Shown here: positions 47,039 through 55,156 of the stretch, piece by piece
Layout of the letters: each line of letters opens with the position of its first letter
Numbering within the stretch: position 1 is the first letter of the stretch
NCBI RefSeq assembly: GCF_030505195.1
Contig: NZ_CP129672.1
Location: 2,514,501 to 2,578,500 of the forward strand
Length of the DNA stretch: 64,000 bases
Reading direction: 5' to 3'
Origin: Comamonas testosteroni
GTDB taxonomy: Bacteria > Pseudomonadota > Gammaproteobacteria > Burkholderiales > Burkholderiaceae_C
Notes under the pieces: generated by a model
Seen by the model: the letters and a program-made list of their open reading frames with translations, nothing else
The model's database searches: none
Told to the model about the DNA's origin: nothing
Translations under genes and position numbers: made by a program

Positions 47039-47974
47039 ATGAACCCAAGCCCATTTCGTCTCAGCATTGTGTCGGGCGCGCCGCTGCTGGCGGCTGCCGT
47101 GCTGATGCTGGGCGGGTGCTCTCCGTCTCAGGACGCAGTCTCCGTGATCACGCCAGCTGCTGCCCAGATCAAGCCTCAAAGCCAGGTAGCCGTTGCGCGG
47201 GGCAAGATCGATGTAGACGGCGGTCTGCTCGACCTCTCGTCGGCCGCATCGGGCGTGGTGCAGCAATTGCTGGTCAAGGAAGGCCAGAGCGTACAGAAAG
47301 GCCAGCTGGTGCTGCGTCTCGCGGACGACGCAGCGCGCGCCGATCTGGCGGTGGCGGAGTCCGAGCTGCAGCTGGCACAGACCAAGCTCAAGACGCGCCA
47401 GGATCGCCTGCCCGCGCTCAAGGCCACGCTGACGCGCTGGCAGGCCGCTGCCAAACAGGGTGCGGCGGACCTGCAGAGCGTGGACGAAGCCGTGCAGGCC
47501 CTGCGTGACGCGCAGTCCGAAGTGGATATTGCGACGGCGGAAGTCACGGTCGCCAAGCGCAAGGCCGAGCAGCTGCGGTCCCTGCTGCAGCGCCATGAGC
47601 TGCGTGCGCCCGAGGCCGCCGTCGTGGTGCGTCTGCAGGCCCAGGGCGGCAGCATGCTGCAAAGCGGCAGCCCGGTGGCGGTGCTGCTGCCCAAGCGCCC
47701 TCTGATCGTGCGGGCCGAAGTCAACGAAAGCTATGTGACGGCGATTCGCGAAGGCATGAAAGCCCAGGTGGCCGCTGACGCAGACGGCAGCGCTGCCCGG
47801 CAGGCGTTTCCCCCTGCGACGGTGCTGCGCATCAGTCCCGTCTACGGCACGGCCCGGCTGCAGGACGACGCGCAGCGTGGCCCGGTAAGAGTTGTGGAAT
47901 GCGTGCTGGCGTTTGATCAGCCGCCCGCCAATGTCAAGGTCGGTCAGAACGTGAGGGTCAGTTTCCATGAATAA
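47039..47974 (+). CDS. Periplasmic adaptor (HlyD/DevB-like), lipoprotein
   Basis: A 311-residue membrane-fusion protein. The lipobox LGGC at about residues 23-26 follows an N-terminal hydrophobic signal. The hairpin VSELQLAQTKLKTRQDRL region and TLTRWQAAAKQGAADLQSVDEAVQALRDA form the coiled coil; flanking beta strands (VVQQLLVKEGQSVQKGQLVLRL, GGSMLQSGSPVAVLL) form the lipoyl domain. It should link permease and outer-membrane channel. Its stop lies inside the HAD gene, with eight bases of overlap. Confidence 0.92.
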   Translation: MNPSPFRLSIVSGAPLLAAAVLMLGGCSPSQDAVSVITPAAAQIKPQSQVAVARGKIDVDGGLLDLSSAASGVVQQLLVKEGQSVQKGQLVLRLADDAARADLAVAESELQLAQTKLKTRQDRLPALKATLTRWQAAAKQGAADLQSVDEAVQALRDAQSEVDIATAEVTVAKRKAEQLRSLLQRHELRAPEAAVVVRLQAQGGSMLQSGSPVAVLLPKRPLIVRAEVNESYVTAIREGMKAQVAADADGSAARQAFPPATVLRISPVYGTARLQDDAQRGPVRVVECVLAFDQPPANVKVGQNVRVSFHE

Positions 47975-48680
47975 GCGCATTCAGATTTTTCCGTCGCCTG
48001 CAGGTACAGCTTCGGTCGGCTGGATGGTGCAAAGCGATTTCGACGGCACCATCAGCCTGCTGGACGTGACCGATACCCTGCTCAACCGCTTTGGCAAGCC
48101 GGGCTGGCAGGATCTGGAAGAAGCCTGGGAGCGTGGCGATATCGGCTCGCGCGAATGCATGAAGGGGCAGGTGGCCCTGTTGGACATGAGCGAGGCCGAA
48201 CTGCAGAACCATCTGGACGGCATAGAGATCGACGAGCACTTTGCCGGCTTCGTGGCCGAGGCCAGGGTGCATGGCATCAAGGTGCAGGTCGTCAGCGACG
48301 GCATCGACTATGCGATTCGCCATGTGCTTGCACGCCATGGCCTTGGGGATCTGGAAGTCATCGCCAATCACCTGGTGCAGACGGGAGAGCGCAGCTGGCG
48401 ACTGGATTCGCCCTGGGCCAGCAATCGCTGCACACGGGCCAGCGGCAACTGCAAGTGCGAACGCCTTGCCGAGCAGCAGGCCGTGCACGGACGGGTGCTC
48501 TATATCGGCGACAGCACGTCGGACTTCTGCGTTTCCGGCAAGGCGGATTTCGTGCTGGCCAAGTACAAGCTCATCGACTATTGCGAGAGCCAGGGGATTG
48601 CCCATGCGCGCTTCGAGCATTTTGCGCAGGCCACCCAGCTGCTGGAGCAAGTCCTGCTCGGCATGGAGCAGACTGCATGA
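47967..48680 (+). CDS. HAD-IB-type phosphatase (MtnX-like)
   Basis: A 237-residue HAD hydrolase. Nucleophile Asp24 and acid Asp26 sit in QSDFDGTISLLD; motif II is VVSDGIDYAI and motif III IGDSTSDFCVSGKADFV. The layout is like MtnX (2,3-diketo-5-methylthiopentyl-1-phosphate phosphatase) or SerB-like HAD-IB enzymes. A cysteine cluster (SNRCTRASGNCKCERL) in the cap region is unusual. No methionine-salvage genes are nearby, so a phosphate ester made by the neighbouring genes is likelier than MtnX function. Confidence 0.82.
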   Translation: MNKRIQIFPSPAGTASVGWMVQSDFDGTISLLDVTDTLLNRFGKPGWQDLEEAWERGDIGSRECMKGQVALLDMSEAELQNHLDGIEIDEHFAGFVAEARVHGIKVQVVSDGIDYAIRHVLARHGLGDLEVIANHLVQTGERSWRLDSPWASNRCTRASGNCKCERLAEQQAVHGRVLYIGDSTSDFCVSGKADFVLAKYKLIDYCESQGIAHARFEHFAQATQLLEQVLLGMEQTA

Positions 48681-49588
48681 ATGCTGCCGATGGATTGGGG
48701 CTGCTGCAGCAGCCGGATTTGCTGCAGCTGTGCGTGACGCCGCATGAGTTCGTCATGCCGGGCGAGGGCCGCAATGCCCGCACGGGCGTGCTGCTGATTC
48801 ATGGCCTGACCGGCACGCCGGCCGAGATGCGCCTGCTCGCCAAAGGGCTGAACAAGCAGGGCTTCACGGTCTACGGGGTGCAGCTGGCAGGACATTGCGG
48901 CAGCATGGAAGACTTGGTGGCTGCCCGCTGGACGGACTGGCTGGCAAGTGTGGAGTCGGGTCTGCAGCGCTTTTCGCTGCATGTGGACCATGTGGTGGTC
49001 GGCGGTCTGTCCATGGGGGCGCTGTTGTCACTGGCCGTGGCCGAGCGCCATCCCGACAAGGTGGCCGGCGTCTGCGCGCTGTCCACCACCTTTCGCTATG
49101 ACGGCTGGAGCATTCCGGCCTATACCAAGCTGGCGTTCCTGCTGCCGCTGTTCCGCCTGCTGGGCATCGGCCGCAACAGCGTCTTCATGGAGGCACCGCC
49201 CTACGGCATCAAGGACGAGGCCTTGCGCGCGCGCGTGGTCGAGCAGATGAACAGCGGCGACAGCTCTGCCGCAGGCCTGCCCGGCAATCCCTGGTGGAGC
49301 GTCATCGAGCTGCGCGCCCTGTCCGCGAATGTGCAGGCCAGACTGGCGCAGCTGCGTTCGCCCTGTCTGGTCATGCATGCCCGGGAAGACGATATTTCCT
49401 CGGTCAGCAATGCCCACGACATCCAGCGCGGCGCGGTCAACGCCCATGTCGACCTGGTGCTGCTGGACAATTGCTATCACATGATCACCATCGACCGCGA
49501 GCGCCGCACCGTGATCGCCAAGCTCAACGAATTCATCGCGCGCATCGCCAGCTCGGCCGCGCCTGCCAGGGGTGCGAATGGGCAGTGA
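48677..49588 (+). CDS. Alpha/beta hydrolase (carboxylesterase/monoacylglycerol-lipase-like)
   Basis: A 303-residue soluble hydrolase. The oxyanion loop is LIHGLTGTPAEMR (40-52), the nucleophile Ser112 in GGLSMGALLSLA, the acid Asp in HAREDDISS, and the catalytic His in LLDNCYHMITIDRE. Features match Est30-type carboxylesterases. The ATG at 48677 overlaps the HAD stop by four bases. It probably splits an ester or thioester in the pathway of this operon; substrate unknown. Confidence 0.85.
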   Translation: MNAADGLGLLQQPDLLQLCVTPHEFVMPGEGRNARTGVLLIHGLTGTPAEMRLLAKGLNKQGFTVYGVQLAGHCGSMEDLVAARWTDWLASVESGLQRFSLHVDHVVVGGLSMGALLSLAVAERHPDKVAGVCALSTTFRYDGWSIPAYTKLAFLLPLFRLLGIGRNSVFMEAPPYGIKDEALRARVVEQMNSGDSSAAGLPGNPWWSVIELRALSANVQARLAQLRSPCLVMHAREDDISSVSNAHDIQRGAVNAHVDLVLLDNCYHMITIDRERRTVIAKLNEFIARIASSAAPARGANGQ

Positions 49589-49946
49589 TCTCTCGCCCCT
49601 GGTGGTGACGTTGTGGATACTCAATGTGCTGGTGGACAGCGGGGGGCAGCTGGCTTTCAAGGCCGCGGCCAGCGAGCCCGGGCATCGCAATGGCATGGAG
49701 CGCTGGCGCTTCATGCTGGCCAGGCCCTGGCTGTGGGTGGGCATTGCCTGCTATGTGGCCGAGTTCCTGGTCTGGCTGGCGTTTCTGTCGCTGGTGCCGC
49801 TGTCGGACGGGGTGCTGCTGGGCTCCATCAACATCGTCGCCATCATGATTCTGGGTCGGGTGCTGTTTCGCGAAAAGCTCGCGCCCATGCGCGTGGCCGG
49901 CATCGTGCTGGTGTCCATAGGCGTGGCCATCGTTGGATTGCACTGA
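49578..49946 (+). CDS. Half-size DMT/SMR-like membrane protein, subunit 1
   Basis: A 122-residue protein with four spans in the EamA/SMR style. Features are LWILNVLVDSGGQLAFKAAA, the LSLVPLSDGVLLGSINIVAIMIL helix and the ending VAGIVLVSIGVAIVGL. It resembles ArnE/ArnF-type half transporters that work as heterodimers; its partner is the next gene. The ATG at 49578 was chosen; a GTG six bases earlier is possible. It overlaps the hydrolase gene end by 11 bases. Confidence 0.78.
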   Translation: MGSDLSPLVVTLWILNVLVDSGGQLAFKAAASEPGHRNGMERWRFMLARPWLWVGIACYVAEFLVWLAFLSLVPLSDGVLLGSINIVAIMILGRVLFREKLAPMRVAGIVLVSIGVAIVGLH

Positions 49947-49958
49947 GGGCCGTCGGCT

Positions 49959-50345
49959 ATGAAGCGTTTTTACATTGTCGGCTTTCTGGTACTCATGGCC
50001 TTTGACACGCTGGCGCAGCTCAGCTTCAAGCAGGCCGGTGATGCCGCCCTGCCGCTGGAGTTCTCGACCGGCTGGCTGCTGCGCGTGTTCAGCCAGCCCT
50101 GGATCTATGGTGCATTCGTGGGTTACATCGGGGCCTTTTTCACCTGGATGAGCCTGCTCAAGCACGCGCCCATCGGCCCGGCATTTGCCGCCTCGCATCT
50201 GGAGATCATCTCGGTGCTGGCGATCTCGTACTGGCTGTTCAACGAGCCCATTGGCTGGCCGCAGCTCATTGGCTGTCTGTTCATCGTGGCCGGCATCATG
50301 TGCCTGGCCGTGAGCGAGAAGCCCGAGGCCGAGCAGGCCGCCTGA
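49959..50345 (+). CDS. Half-size DMT/SMR-like membrane protein, subunit 2
   Basis: A 128-residue four-span protein: FYIVGFLVLMAFDTLAQLSFKQAGDAA, VGYIGAFFTWMSLLKHAPIGPAFAASHLEIISVLAISY, and LIGCLFIVAGIMCLAVSE. It is homologous to the previous protein (LAQLSFK and GQLAFK; LIGC..VAGI and VAGIVLV). Its start lies 12 bases after the first subunit's stop. Together they could form a heterodimer moving a lipid or small molecule. Confidence 0.78.
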   Translation: MKRFYIVGFLVLMAFDTLAQLSFKQAGDAALPLEFSTGWLLRVFSQPWIYGAFVGYIGAFFTWMSLLKHAPIGPAFAASHLEIISVLAISYWLFNEPIGWPQLIGCLFIVAGIMCLAVSEKPEAEQAA

Positions 50346-50346
50346 G

Positions 50347-51564
50347 ATGCGCCAGCCCACCGTGCCGCCAACGGCCGGCCTGCCACTGCAGCTCGGCGAT
50401 CTCTGGCCCTCGGGGGCGGGCAGCCTGGCAGGGCAGTTGGCCGCCTGGCTGGGAGTGGAGGCGGTGCAGCTCGAATGCTCGGGCACCTCGGCCCTGATGG
50501 TGGCATTGCGAAGCCTCAAGACCCTCAGTCCGGAGCGCAGCGAGGTCGTTGCACCGGCCTATACCTGTCCGCTGGTGGCGCTGGCGATTGCGCAGTGCGG
50601 GCTGCAGCTGCGCCTGTGCGATCTGCGCGCCGATGCGCTGGACATGGACCCGGTCTGCCTGCAGCAGCTGTGCAGCGCGCACACGCTGGCCGTGCTGCCC
50701 ACGCATCTGTGCGGGCGAGTGGCCGATGTGGACGCCGCCTTGCAATGCGCGCGTGCCGTGGGCGCCTATGTGATCGAGGATGCGGCACAGGCGCTGGGGG
50801 CGCGCAGCGAAGGAATCTCGGTGGGCCTCAAGGGCGATATCGGCTTTTTCAGTCTGGCCGTCGGCAAGGGTCTGAGCACCTTTGAAGGCGGCGTGCTGAT
50901 GGCGCGCGAGCCTTCCATGCGTGCTGCGCTGCGCGCCGCCGGCGCGGCCACGCGCTTCAGTCCGTGGTGGGAGCTGCGCCGCAGTATCGAGCTGCTGGGC
51001 TACGCCATGCTCTACCGGCCCAGCGGCCTGCGTATGGCCTATGGCAAGCCGCTGGAGAAATCATTGTCGCGTGGTGACTGGGTGGAGGCCGCAGGCGATG
51101 ACTTCGACGATTTCATTGCCCAGCATCGTCTGGGGCGCTGGCGCCAGAGCGTGGGCGCCAAGGCATTGCGGCGGCTGGCGGCATTTCAGCAACAGACCTC
51201 CGCGCAGGCCGGCCTGCGCATCGCGCAGCTGCAGGCCTGCGGGCTGGAAGTGGTGCAGGATGCCGTGCCCGGGGCGCAGGGGGTGTGGCCGGTGATCCTG
51301 CTGCGCATGCCCAGCCAGCAGGCCAGGGATGCCGTGCTGCGCGCGCACTGGGGCGGTGGCTGGGGTCTGTCCCTGCCCTTTGTCCATGTGCTGCCCGACT
51401 ATGGACGCTACGACCATGTGCTGGGTGTTGAGCGGGGTGACACGGTCGACCAGGCGCGCGACTGGGCGCAGCGCCTGCTGGCCATCAGCAACAGCCCGTG
51501 GCTGGATGACGCACGGTTTGCCCAACTGGCCAGCCACCTCCGGTCCGCAGTTCAGTGCACCTGA
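50347..51564 (+). CDS. DegT/DnrJ/EryC1/StrS-family aminotransferase
   Basis: A 405-residue PLP enzyme of the sugar-aminotransferase family. The PLP-phosphate loop is CSGTSALMVALRSL, the cofactor aspartate is Asp145 in IEDAAQALGAR, and the internal aldimine lysine Lys174 lies in FFSLAVGKGLSTFEGG. The active-site lysine is present, so transaminase rather than dehydratase chemistry is expected. It begins one base after the preceding TGA. It ends the plus-strand operon and its role may be to add an amino group to the exported molecule (inference). Confidence 0.85.
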   Translation: MRQPTVPPTAGLPLQLGDLWPSGAGSLAGQLAAWLGVEAVQLECSGTSALMVALRSLKTLSPERSEVVAPAYTCPLVALAIAQCGLQLRLCDLRADALDMDPVCLQQLCSAHTLAVLPTHLCGRVADVDAALQCARAVGAYVIEDAAQALGARSEGISVGLKGDIGFFSLAVGKGLSTFEGGVLMAREPSMRAALRAAGAATRFSPWWELRRSIELLGYAMLYRPSGLRMAYGKPLEKSLSRGDWVEAAGDDFDDFIAQHRLGRWRQSVGAKALRRLAAFQQQTSAQAGLRIAQLQACGLEVVQDAVPGAQGVWPVILLRMPSQQARDAVLRAHWGGGWGLSLPFVHVLPDYGRYDHVLGVERGDTVDQARDWAQRLLAISNSPWLDDARFAQLASHLRSAVQCT

Positions 51565-51572
51565 TAGTCATT

Positions 51573-51612
51573 AAAAAGATAGCTGCTTGCGCTTGGTATA
51601 AAAGGATATCAA
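51573..51612. repeat. ATAGCTG/GCGCTT repeat
   Basis: Reads GATAGCTGCTTGCGCTTGG, one mismatch to the consensus, with an AT-rich TATAAAAGGATATC flank. It lies in the spacer between the DegT gene and the convergent CFA synthase. Confidence 0.72.
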
Positions 51613-51640
51613 GCCTTATTGATGTTGAAATCAATGACAG

Positions 51641-52954
51641 TCAGGCGGTAGATGCTCTTGTTTTTGCAGATCCCGCCATGGCCGGCGCGGTCAGGCCCAG
51701 GGCCGCTTCCCAGCTTTTGAGTTCCGCTTCGCGCTGGTGTACATAGTCGCGCGTCAGCGGCACAGCGTCCTGTCTGCGCGCCAGCTGAACCTGGAAGATG
51801 GCGATGTCCTGATAGCGGAACGCGGTTTCCGACATGGACAGATAGAACTCCCACATGCGGCAAAAGCGCTCGTCATACAGGGCTGCGGCTTCGGCACGGC
51901 GCGCCATGAACCGCTCGCGCCACAGGCGCAGGGTCTGGGCATAGTGCAGGCGCAGCACCTCGATATCGCAGATCACCAGCCCCGCGCGCTCGATGGCCGG
52001 CGTGAACTCCGACATCGACGGAATATGGCCGCCAGGAAAGATGTAGCGTTCTATCCAGGGATTGTTGAAGTCGGGCACATCGCTGTTGCCGATGAAGTGC
52101 AGCAGCATCACGCCGTCCTCGCTGAGCAGCTCATGGCATTGCCGGAAGAAGGCGTCATGGAATCTCGTGCCCACATGCTCGAACATGCCGACAGAGACGA
52201 TGCGCTCGAACGGCCCATGTGCCTCGCGATTCATGTCGCGGTAGTCCTCGAGCCGGTACTCCAGCCGCTCGCCCTGGATGGACTGCGAGGCCCTGGACCG
52301 CGCGCCGGCCAGTTGCTCTGTGGACAGCGTGATGCCGGTGACGTGGTCGGCGCCGGCCACCTCGGCCAGATAGCGCGAGAGACCGCCCCAGCCGCAGCCG
52401 ATGTCGAGTACGCGCTGGCCCGGCTCGATCAGCAGCTTGGCGGCGATATGGCGCTTCTTGGCCAGCTGTGCTGTTTCCAGGTCTTCGTTGCCCTGCTCGA
52501 AATAGGCGCAGGAGTACTGGCGCTCGCTGTCCAGAAACAGTTGATAGAGCCGGTCGTCCAGATCGTAGTGATGCGCCACGTTGGCACGCGATTGGCCGCG
52601 CAGATTGTTCTGCAGCAAGGGTCGCAGCTTCATGCGCCAGGCATCGAGCATGCGCACGGTGGCGCTGACGGGCACCTGCCTGGCGCCGCGCAGCACCAGC
52701 TCCAGCACGTCGTAGACCGTGCCTTGCTCGACCAGAAGGCGCTGCTGCATGAACAGCTCGCCAAAGTTGAGGTCTGGGTCGCGCAGCAGCGCCAGGATGG
52801 CGCGTCTGTCGGCAAAGCGCAGGCGCGCCCGGGGCTGGCCGCCGTCGCCGAAGATCAGCGCCTTGCCTGAAGGGGTGATGACTTCGAGCCGTCCCGTCTT
52901 GACCAGCGGTGCAAATGCCCGTTGCAGCAATTTTTCGGTCAACCGGTCCAGCAT
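51641..52954 (-). CDS. cfa: Cyclopropane-fatty-acyl-phospholipid synthase
   Basis: A 437-residue SAM-dependent enzyme that methylenates unsaturated fatty acyl chains of phospholipids. The SAM motif is LDIGCGWGGLSRYLA (183-197); NVAHHYDLDDRLYQLFLD and SVGMFEHVGTRFHDAFFRQC are family signatures. The N-terminal lipid-binding part is typical. It follows the arginase-like gene by 47 bases, so it may be co-transcribed with the GNAT and arginase-like genes, suggesting a lipid as the substrate of this cluster. Confidence 0.92.
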   Translation of the reverse strand: MLDRLTEKLLQRAFAPLVKTGRLEVITPSGKALIFGDGGQPRARLRFADRRAILALLRDPDLNFGELFMQQRLLVEQGTVYDVLELVLRGARQVPVSATVRMLDAWRMKLRPLLQNNLRGQSRANVAHHYDLDDRLYQLFLDSERQYSCAYFEQGNEDLETAQLAKKRHIAAKLLIEPGQRVLDIGCGWGGLSRYLAEVAGADHVTGITLSTEQLAGARSRASQSIQGERLEYRLEDYRDMNREAHGPFERIVSVGMFEHVGTRFHDAFFRQCHELLSEDGVMLLHFIGNSDVPDFNNPWIERYIFPGGHIPSMSEFTPAIERAGLVICDIEVLRLHYAQTLRLWRERFMARRAEAAALYDERFCRMWEFYLSMSETAFRYQDIAIFQVQLARRQDAVPLTRDYVHQREAELKSWEAALGLTAPAMAGSAKTRASTA

Positions 52955-53001
52955 GTCAGCTCCTTGAAGCGAAGTGTTGAAGAGTGGCCGGTGAAATCGC
53001 T

Positions 53002-53901
53002 CTAACTCGTGCTGCTGAGCGCGATGCGCTGTATCAGCCGCTGGTTCAATGCATGTTGTCCGGCTTGCCAGCCGGCCAGCGTCGCGGCGTCAATCTGTGT
53101 GTCCTGGCCGTCGCCCGCGCTCATCAGTCGCTTCCACCAGGTGTCATAGTGCCACGAGGAGACGTCGCCCGTGATGTCGCTGCCCGCGATCTGTCCGCGC
53201 AGCGCATCGATCAGCTGCGCGGCCTGCTCTTCCAGCATCCGGCCCTGGTCCCAGTTGGTGCGCACGACTTCGGCGGCGAACACATCCTTGTCTATGCTCA
53301 GATACGTGTCCTGCGGCCAGTCATGCAGATGGCTGGACAGCGCCTGTACCAGCTCGGCGATATCGGCAAAGCTGCGAAACGCCTTGCCCGCGCCCAGGCG
53401 CCTGGCCCAGCCGGTGTCCACGCCGCAGCTCCAGTAGGTGAGCTTGCCGGCGCGCAGCGGTCGCAGATAGTTTTCCCAGGCATGGCCCGGTCCGATGTCC
53501 TGCGAGGTAATGCCTGCCACATGGACCTGTGACACGGCCGGGTGCATGGCCACGCGCCGCACCCAGGAGCCGCAGTGCACGCCCCAGGGAAAGCGCATAT
53601 TGTCCGGGTGGTTGTCCAGCACCACCACGCGCAGCGGATGCTTGGCGCTGAAGCCCTTGTCGGCAATGCAGCGCTCGATCAGCGGCCAGCTCAGATGGTG
53701 AAAGTCGCCGCTGCCCATGAGCACGGTGCCATGCTGCGCGGGCAGTTGCTCCTTTATGGCCTGGCTGAAGCGCCTGAAGCTGCGCAGGCCGCAGCCAAAG
53801 CGCACCAGCTCATGCCAATCTGCGAGCGGCAAGCGCTTTTCCCGGGCCAGCGGGCCGACCGATCCGTCGACATCCAGCACCACAGGTGTTGGTTGCATCA
53901 T
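53002..53901 (-). CDS. Arginase/ureohydrolase-fold protein of unknown function
   Basis: A 299-residue protein resembling the ureohydrolase fold. Metal-ligand regions are GSGDFHH (63-69, in place of GGDHS), DNHPDN (96-101, in place of DAHxD) and LSIDKDVF (201-208, in place of S-x-D-x-D). The fold begins PVVLDVDGSVG. The altered first motif suggests a substrate different from arginine or agmatine. Its start overlaps the GNAT stop by four bases (ATGA), so the two act together. It may remove or transfer an amidino or acyl group; this is inference. Confidence 0.7.
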   Translation of the reverse strand: MMQPTPVVLDVDGSVGPLAREKRLPLADWHELVRFGCGLRSFRRFSQAIKEQLPAQHGTVLMGSGDFHHLSWPLIERCIADKGFSAKHPLRVVVLDNHPDNMRFPWGVHCGSWVRRVAMHPAVSQVHVAGITSQDIGPGHAWENYLRPLRAGKLTYWSCGVDTGWARRLGAGKAFRSFADIAELVQALSSHLHDWPQDTYLSIDKDVFAAEVVRTNWDQGRMLEEQAAQLIDALRGQIAGSDITGDVSSWHYDTWWKRLMSAGDGQDTQIDAATLAGWQAGQHALNQRLIQRIALSSTS

Positions 53902-54959
53902 GCCTTGTCACTCCACTGGCGATCGCTTTCAAACAGGCCGGAAAAGCGCCGCCCCAACGCGCGCAGCAAGGGATTGCGGATGAAGACCAGATGCTGCGTC
54001 ATGGTGAAGCTGGCACCCAGCTGGGCCTTGACCTCGGGGTCGGTCCAGCCCGCCACATAGTGCGACAGACCCCGCTCCAGTGCGTATTCGAGATTGACCA
54101 TCCAGCTCACGAAATAGAGATTGGCCTCGCGCGCTGCCGGGTAGGACAGGCCTATGTATTTGTCGATCAGCCTGCCGTCATGCTCGAAGCAGAGATTCCA
54201 GCCCAGCAGCGCATCGCTTTGCGCATCGCGATACTCGAACACGATGCCGCCGTTGTCCGCATCGCGCAGCAAGTCGGCAAAGAAGCCGCGCGTGAGTTTG
54301 TCGAAGTGAATCTCGCTTTGCGCGTACACCGCATCAAACAGCGCATAGTAGGCATCCACCTGGGCATCAGCGGCAAAGGCTGCGCCGGTAGGGATACGCT
54401 GGACGGCGAGCTGTGCGCGGCTTTTGAGCTTGCGCCTGAGGCTGCTGCGGCGGTTTTTGGACAGGCCGGCCAGATACTCGTCCGCACTGGCAAAGCTGAT
54501 GGGCACATAGGCCAGGGCCTGGCCTTCGAGGGCAATGAACCCTTGCTCCGCAAGCGCGTTGGCCAACTCCTGCGCAAAGCAGTTGTCTTCCTCGCTTAGC
54601 AAGGGCGATGCCTGGGGCAAATCCTTGACGATGGAGAGCAGGGTGCGCCCGGCCATGGCGCGCAGCTGCCGGGCCAGCGTCGCGGCATCCACGGCGCGCG
54701 GCAGCGGCGCATATTCGCTGACGGTGGTGCCGATGAAGTCCGTGGTCAGCCTGAGCCTGGCGCTCAGCCAGCGGCCGCCCGGCCACGACAAAAGACGCGC
54801 CTTGAGCGCGTCATCTGCGGTGGTCAGCAAATCGAAGGGGGCGGTGAATGCTGGCACCGGCCATTCCTTGAGCAAGGCAAAGCCTTCTGGAGGATGGTTG
54901 GTGAACTGCTGCAGCAAGCCACTGGGTTCGAGCTGGTTGCGGAAATTTTCCGTCGCCAT
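53898..54959 (-). CDS. GNAT-fold acyltransferase (Acetyltransf_6/BioF2-like)
   Basis: A 353-residue protein. The C-terminal half has the tandem GNAT arrangement of Acetyltransf_6: YLAGLSKNRRSSLRRKLKSR, IHFDKLTRGFFADLLRDA, LLGWNLCFEHDGRLIDKYIGLSYPAAREANLYFVSWM and YVAGWTDPEVKAQLGAS. Relatives include FemAB-like aminoacyl or acyl transferases. The ATG at 54959 was chosen with GGCGAA just upstream; a longer frame adds 37 unconserved residues. First gene of the GNAT, arginase-like, CFA operon. Confidence 0.8.
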   Translation of the reverse strand: MATENFRNQLEPSGLLQQFTNHPPEGFALLKEWPVPAFTAPFDLLTTADDALKARLLSWPGGRWLSARLRLTTDFIGTTVSEYAPLPRAVDAATLARQLRAMAGRTLLSIVKDLPQASPLLSEEDNCFAQELANALAEQGFIALEGQALAYVPISFASADEYLAGLSKNRRSSLRRKLKSRAQLAVQRIPTGAAFAADAQVDAYYALFDAVYAQSEIHFDKLTRGFFADLLRDADNGGIVFEYRDAQSDALLGWNLCFEHDGRLIDKYIGLSYPAAREANLYFVSWMVNLEYALERGLSHYVAGWTDPEVKAQLGASFTMTQHLVFIRNPLLRALGRRFSGLFESDRQWSDKA

Positions 54960-54989
54960 TTCGCCTTTTTGTAGTCGTTTTTGATGGCG

Positions 54990-55156
54990 CCTGAGTGTGT
55001 CTGCAGCGCAGAAAACGGGCACAACCCAAGCAAGAGACAGCGAGCAAGACCTGGGCGGCCCCCGCCGCACAGCGAGGCTGTCGCCCCCCCTTCCGCAGCA
55101 ACGCTGGGAGAGAAGGGGGGAGCGGCGGGGCCGCCTAGGCTAGGCCGCTCAGGAGG
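54990..55156. repeat. GC-rich post-stop repeat, copy 3
   Basis: On the minus strand it starts right after the class III aminotransferase stop as CCTCCTGAGCGGCC, continues with CCCCCC and GGGGGG arms (CTTCTCTCCCAGCG) and ends GGTCTTGCTCGC. It matches the copies after ilvE and after glutamate dehydrogenase. Confidence 0.65.
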
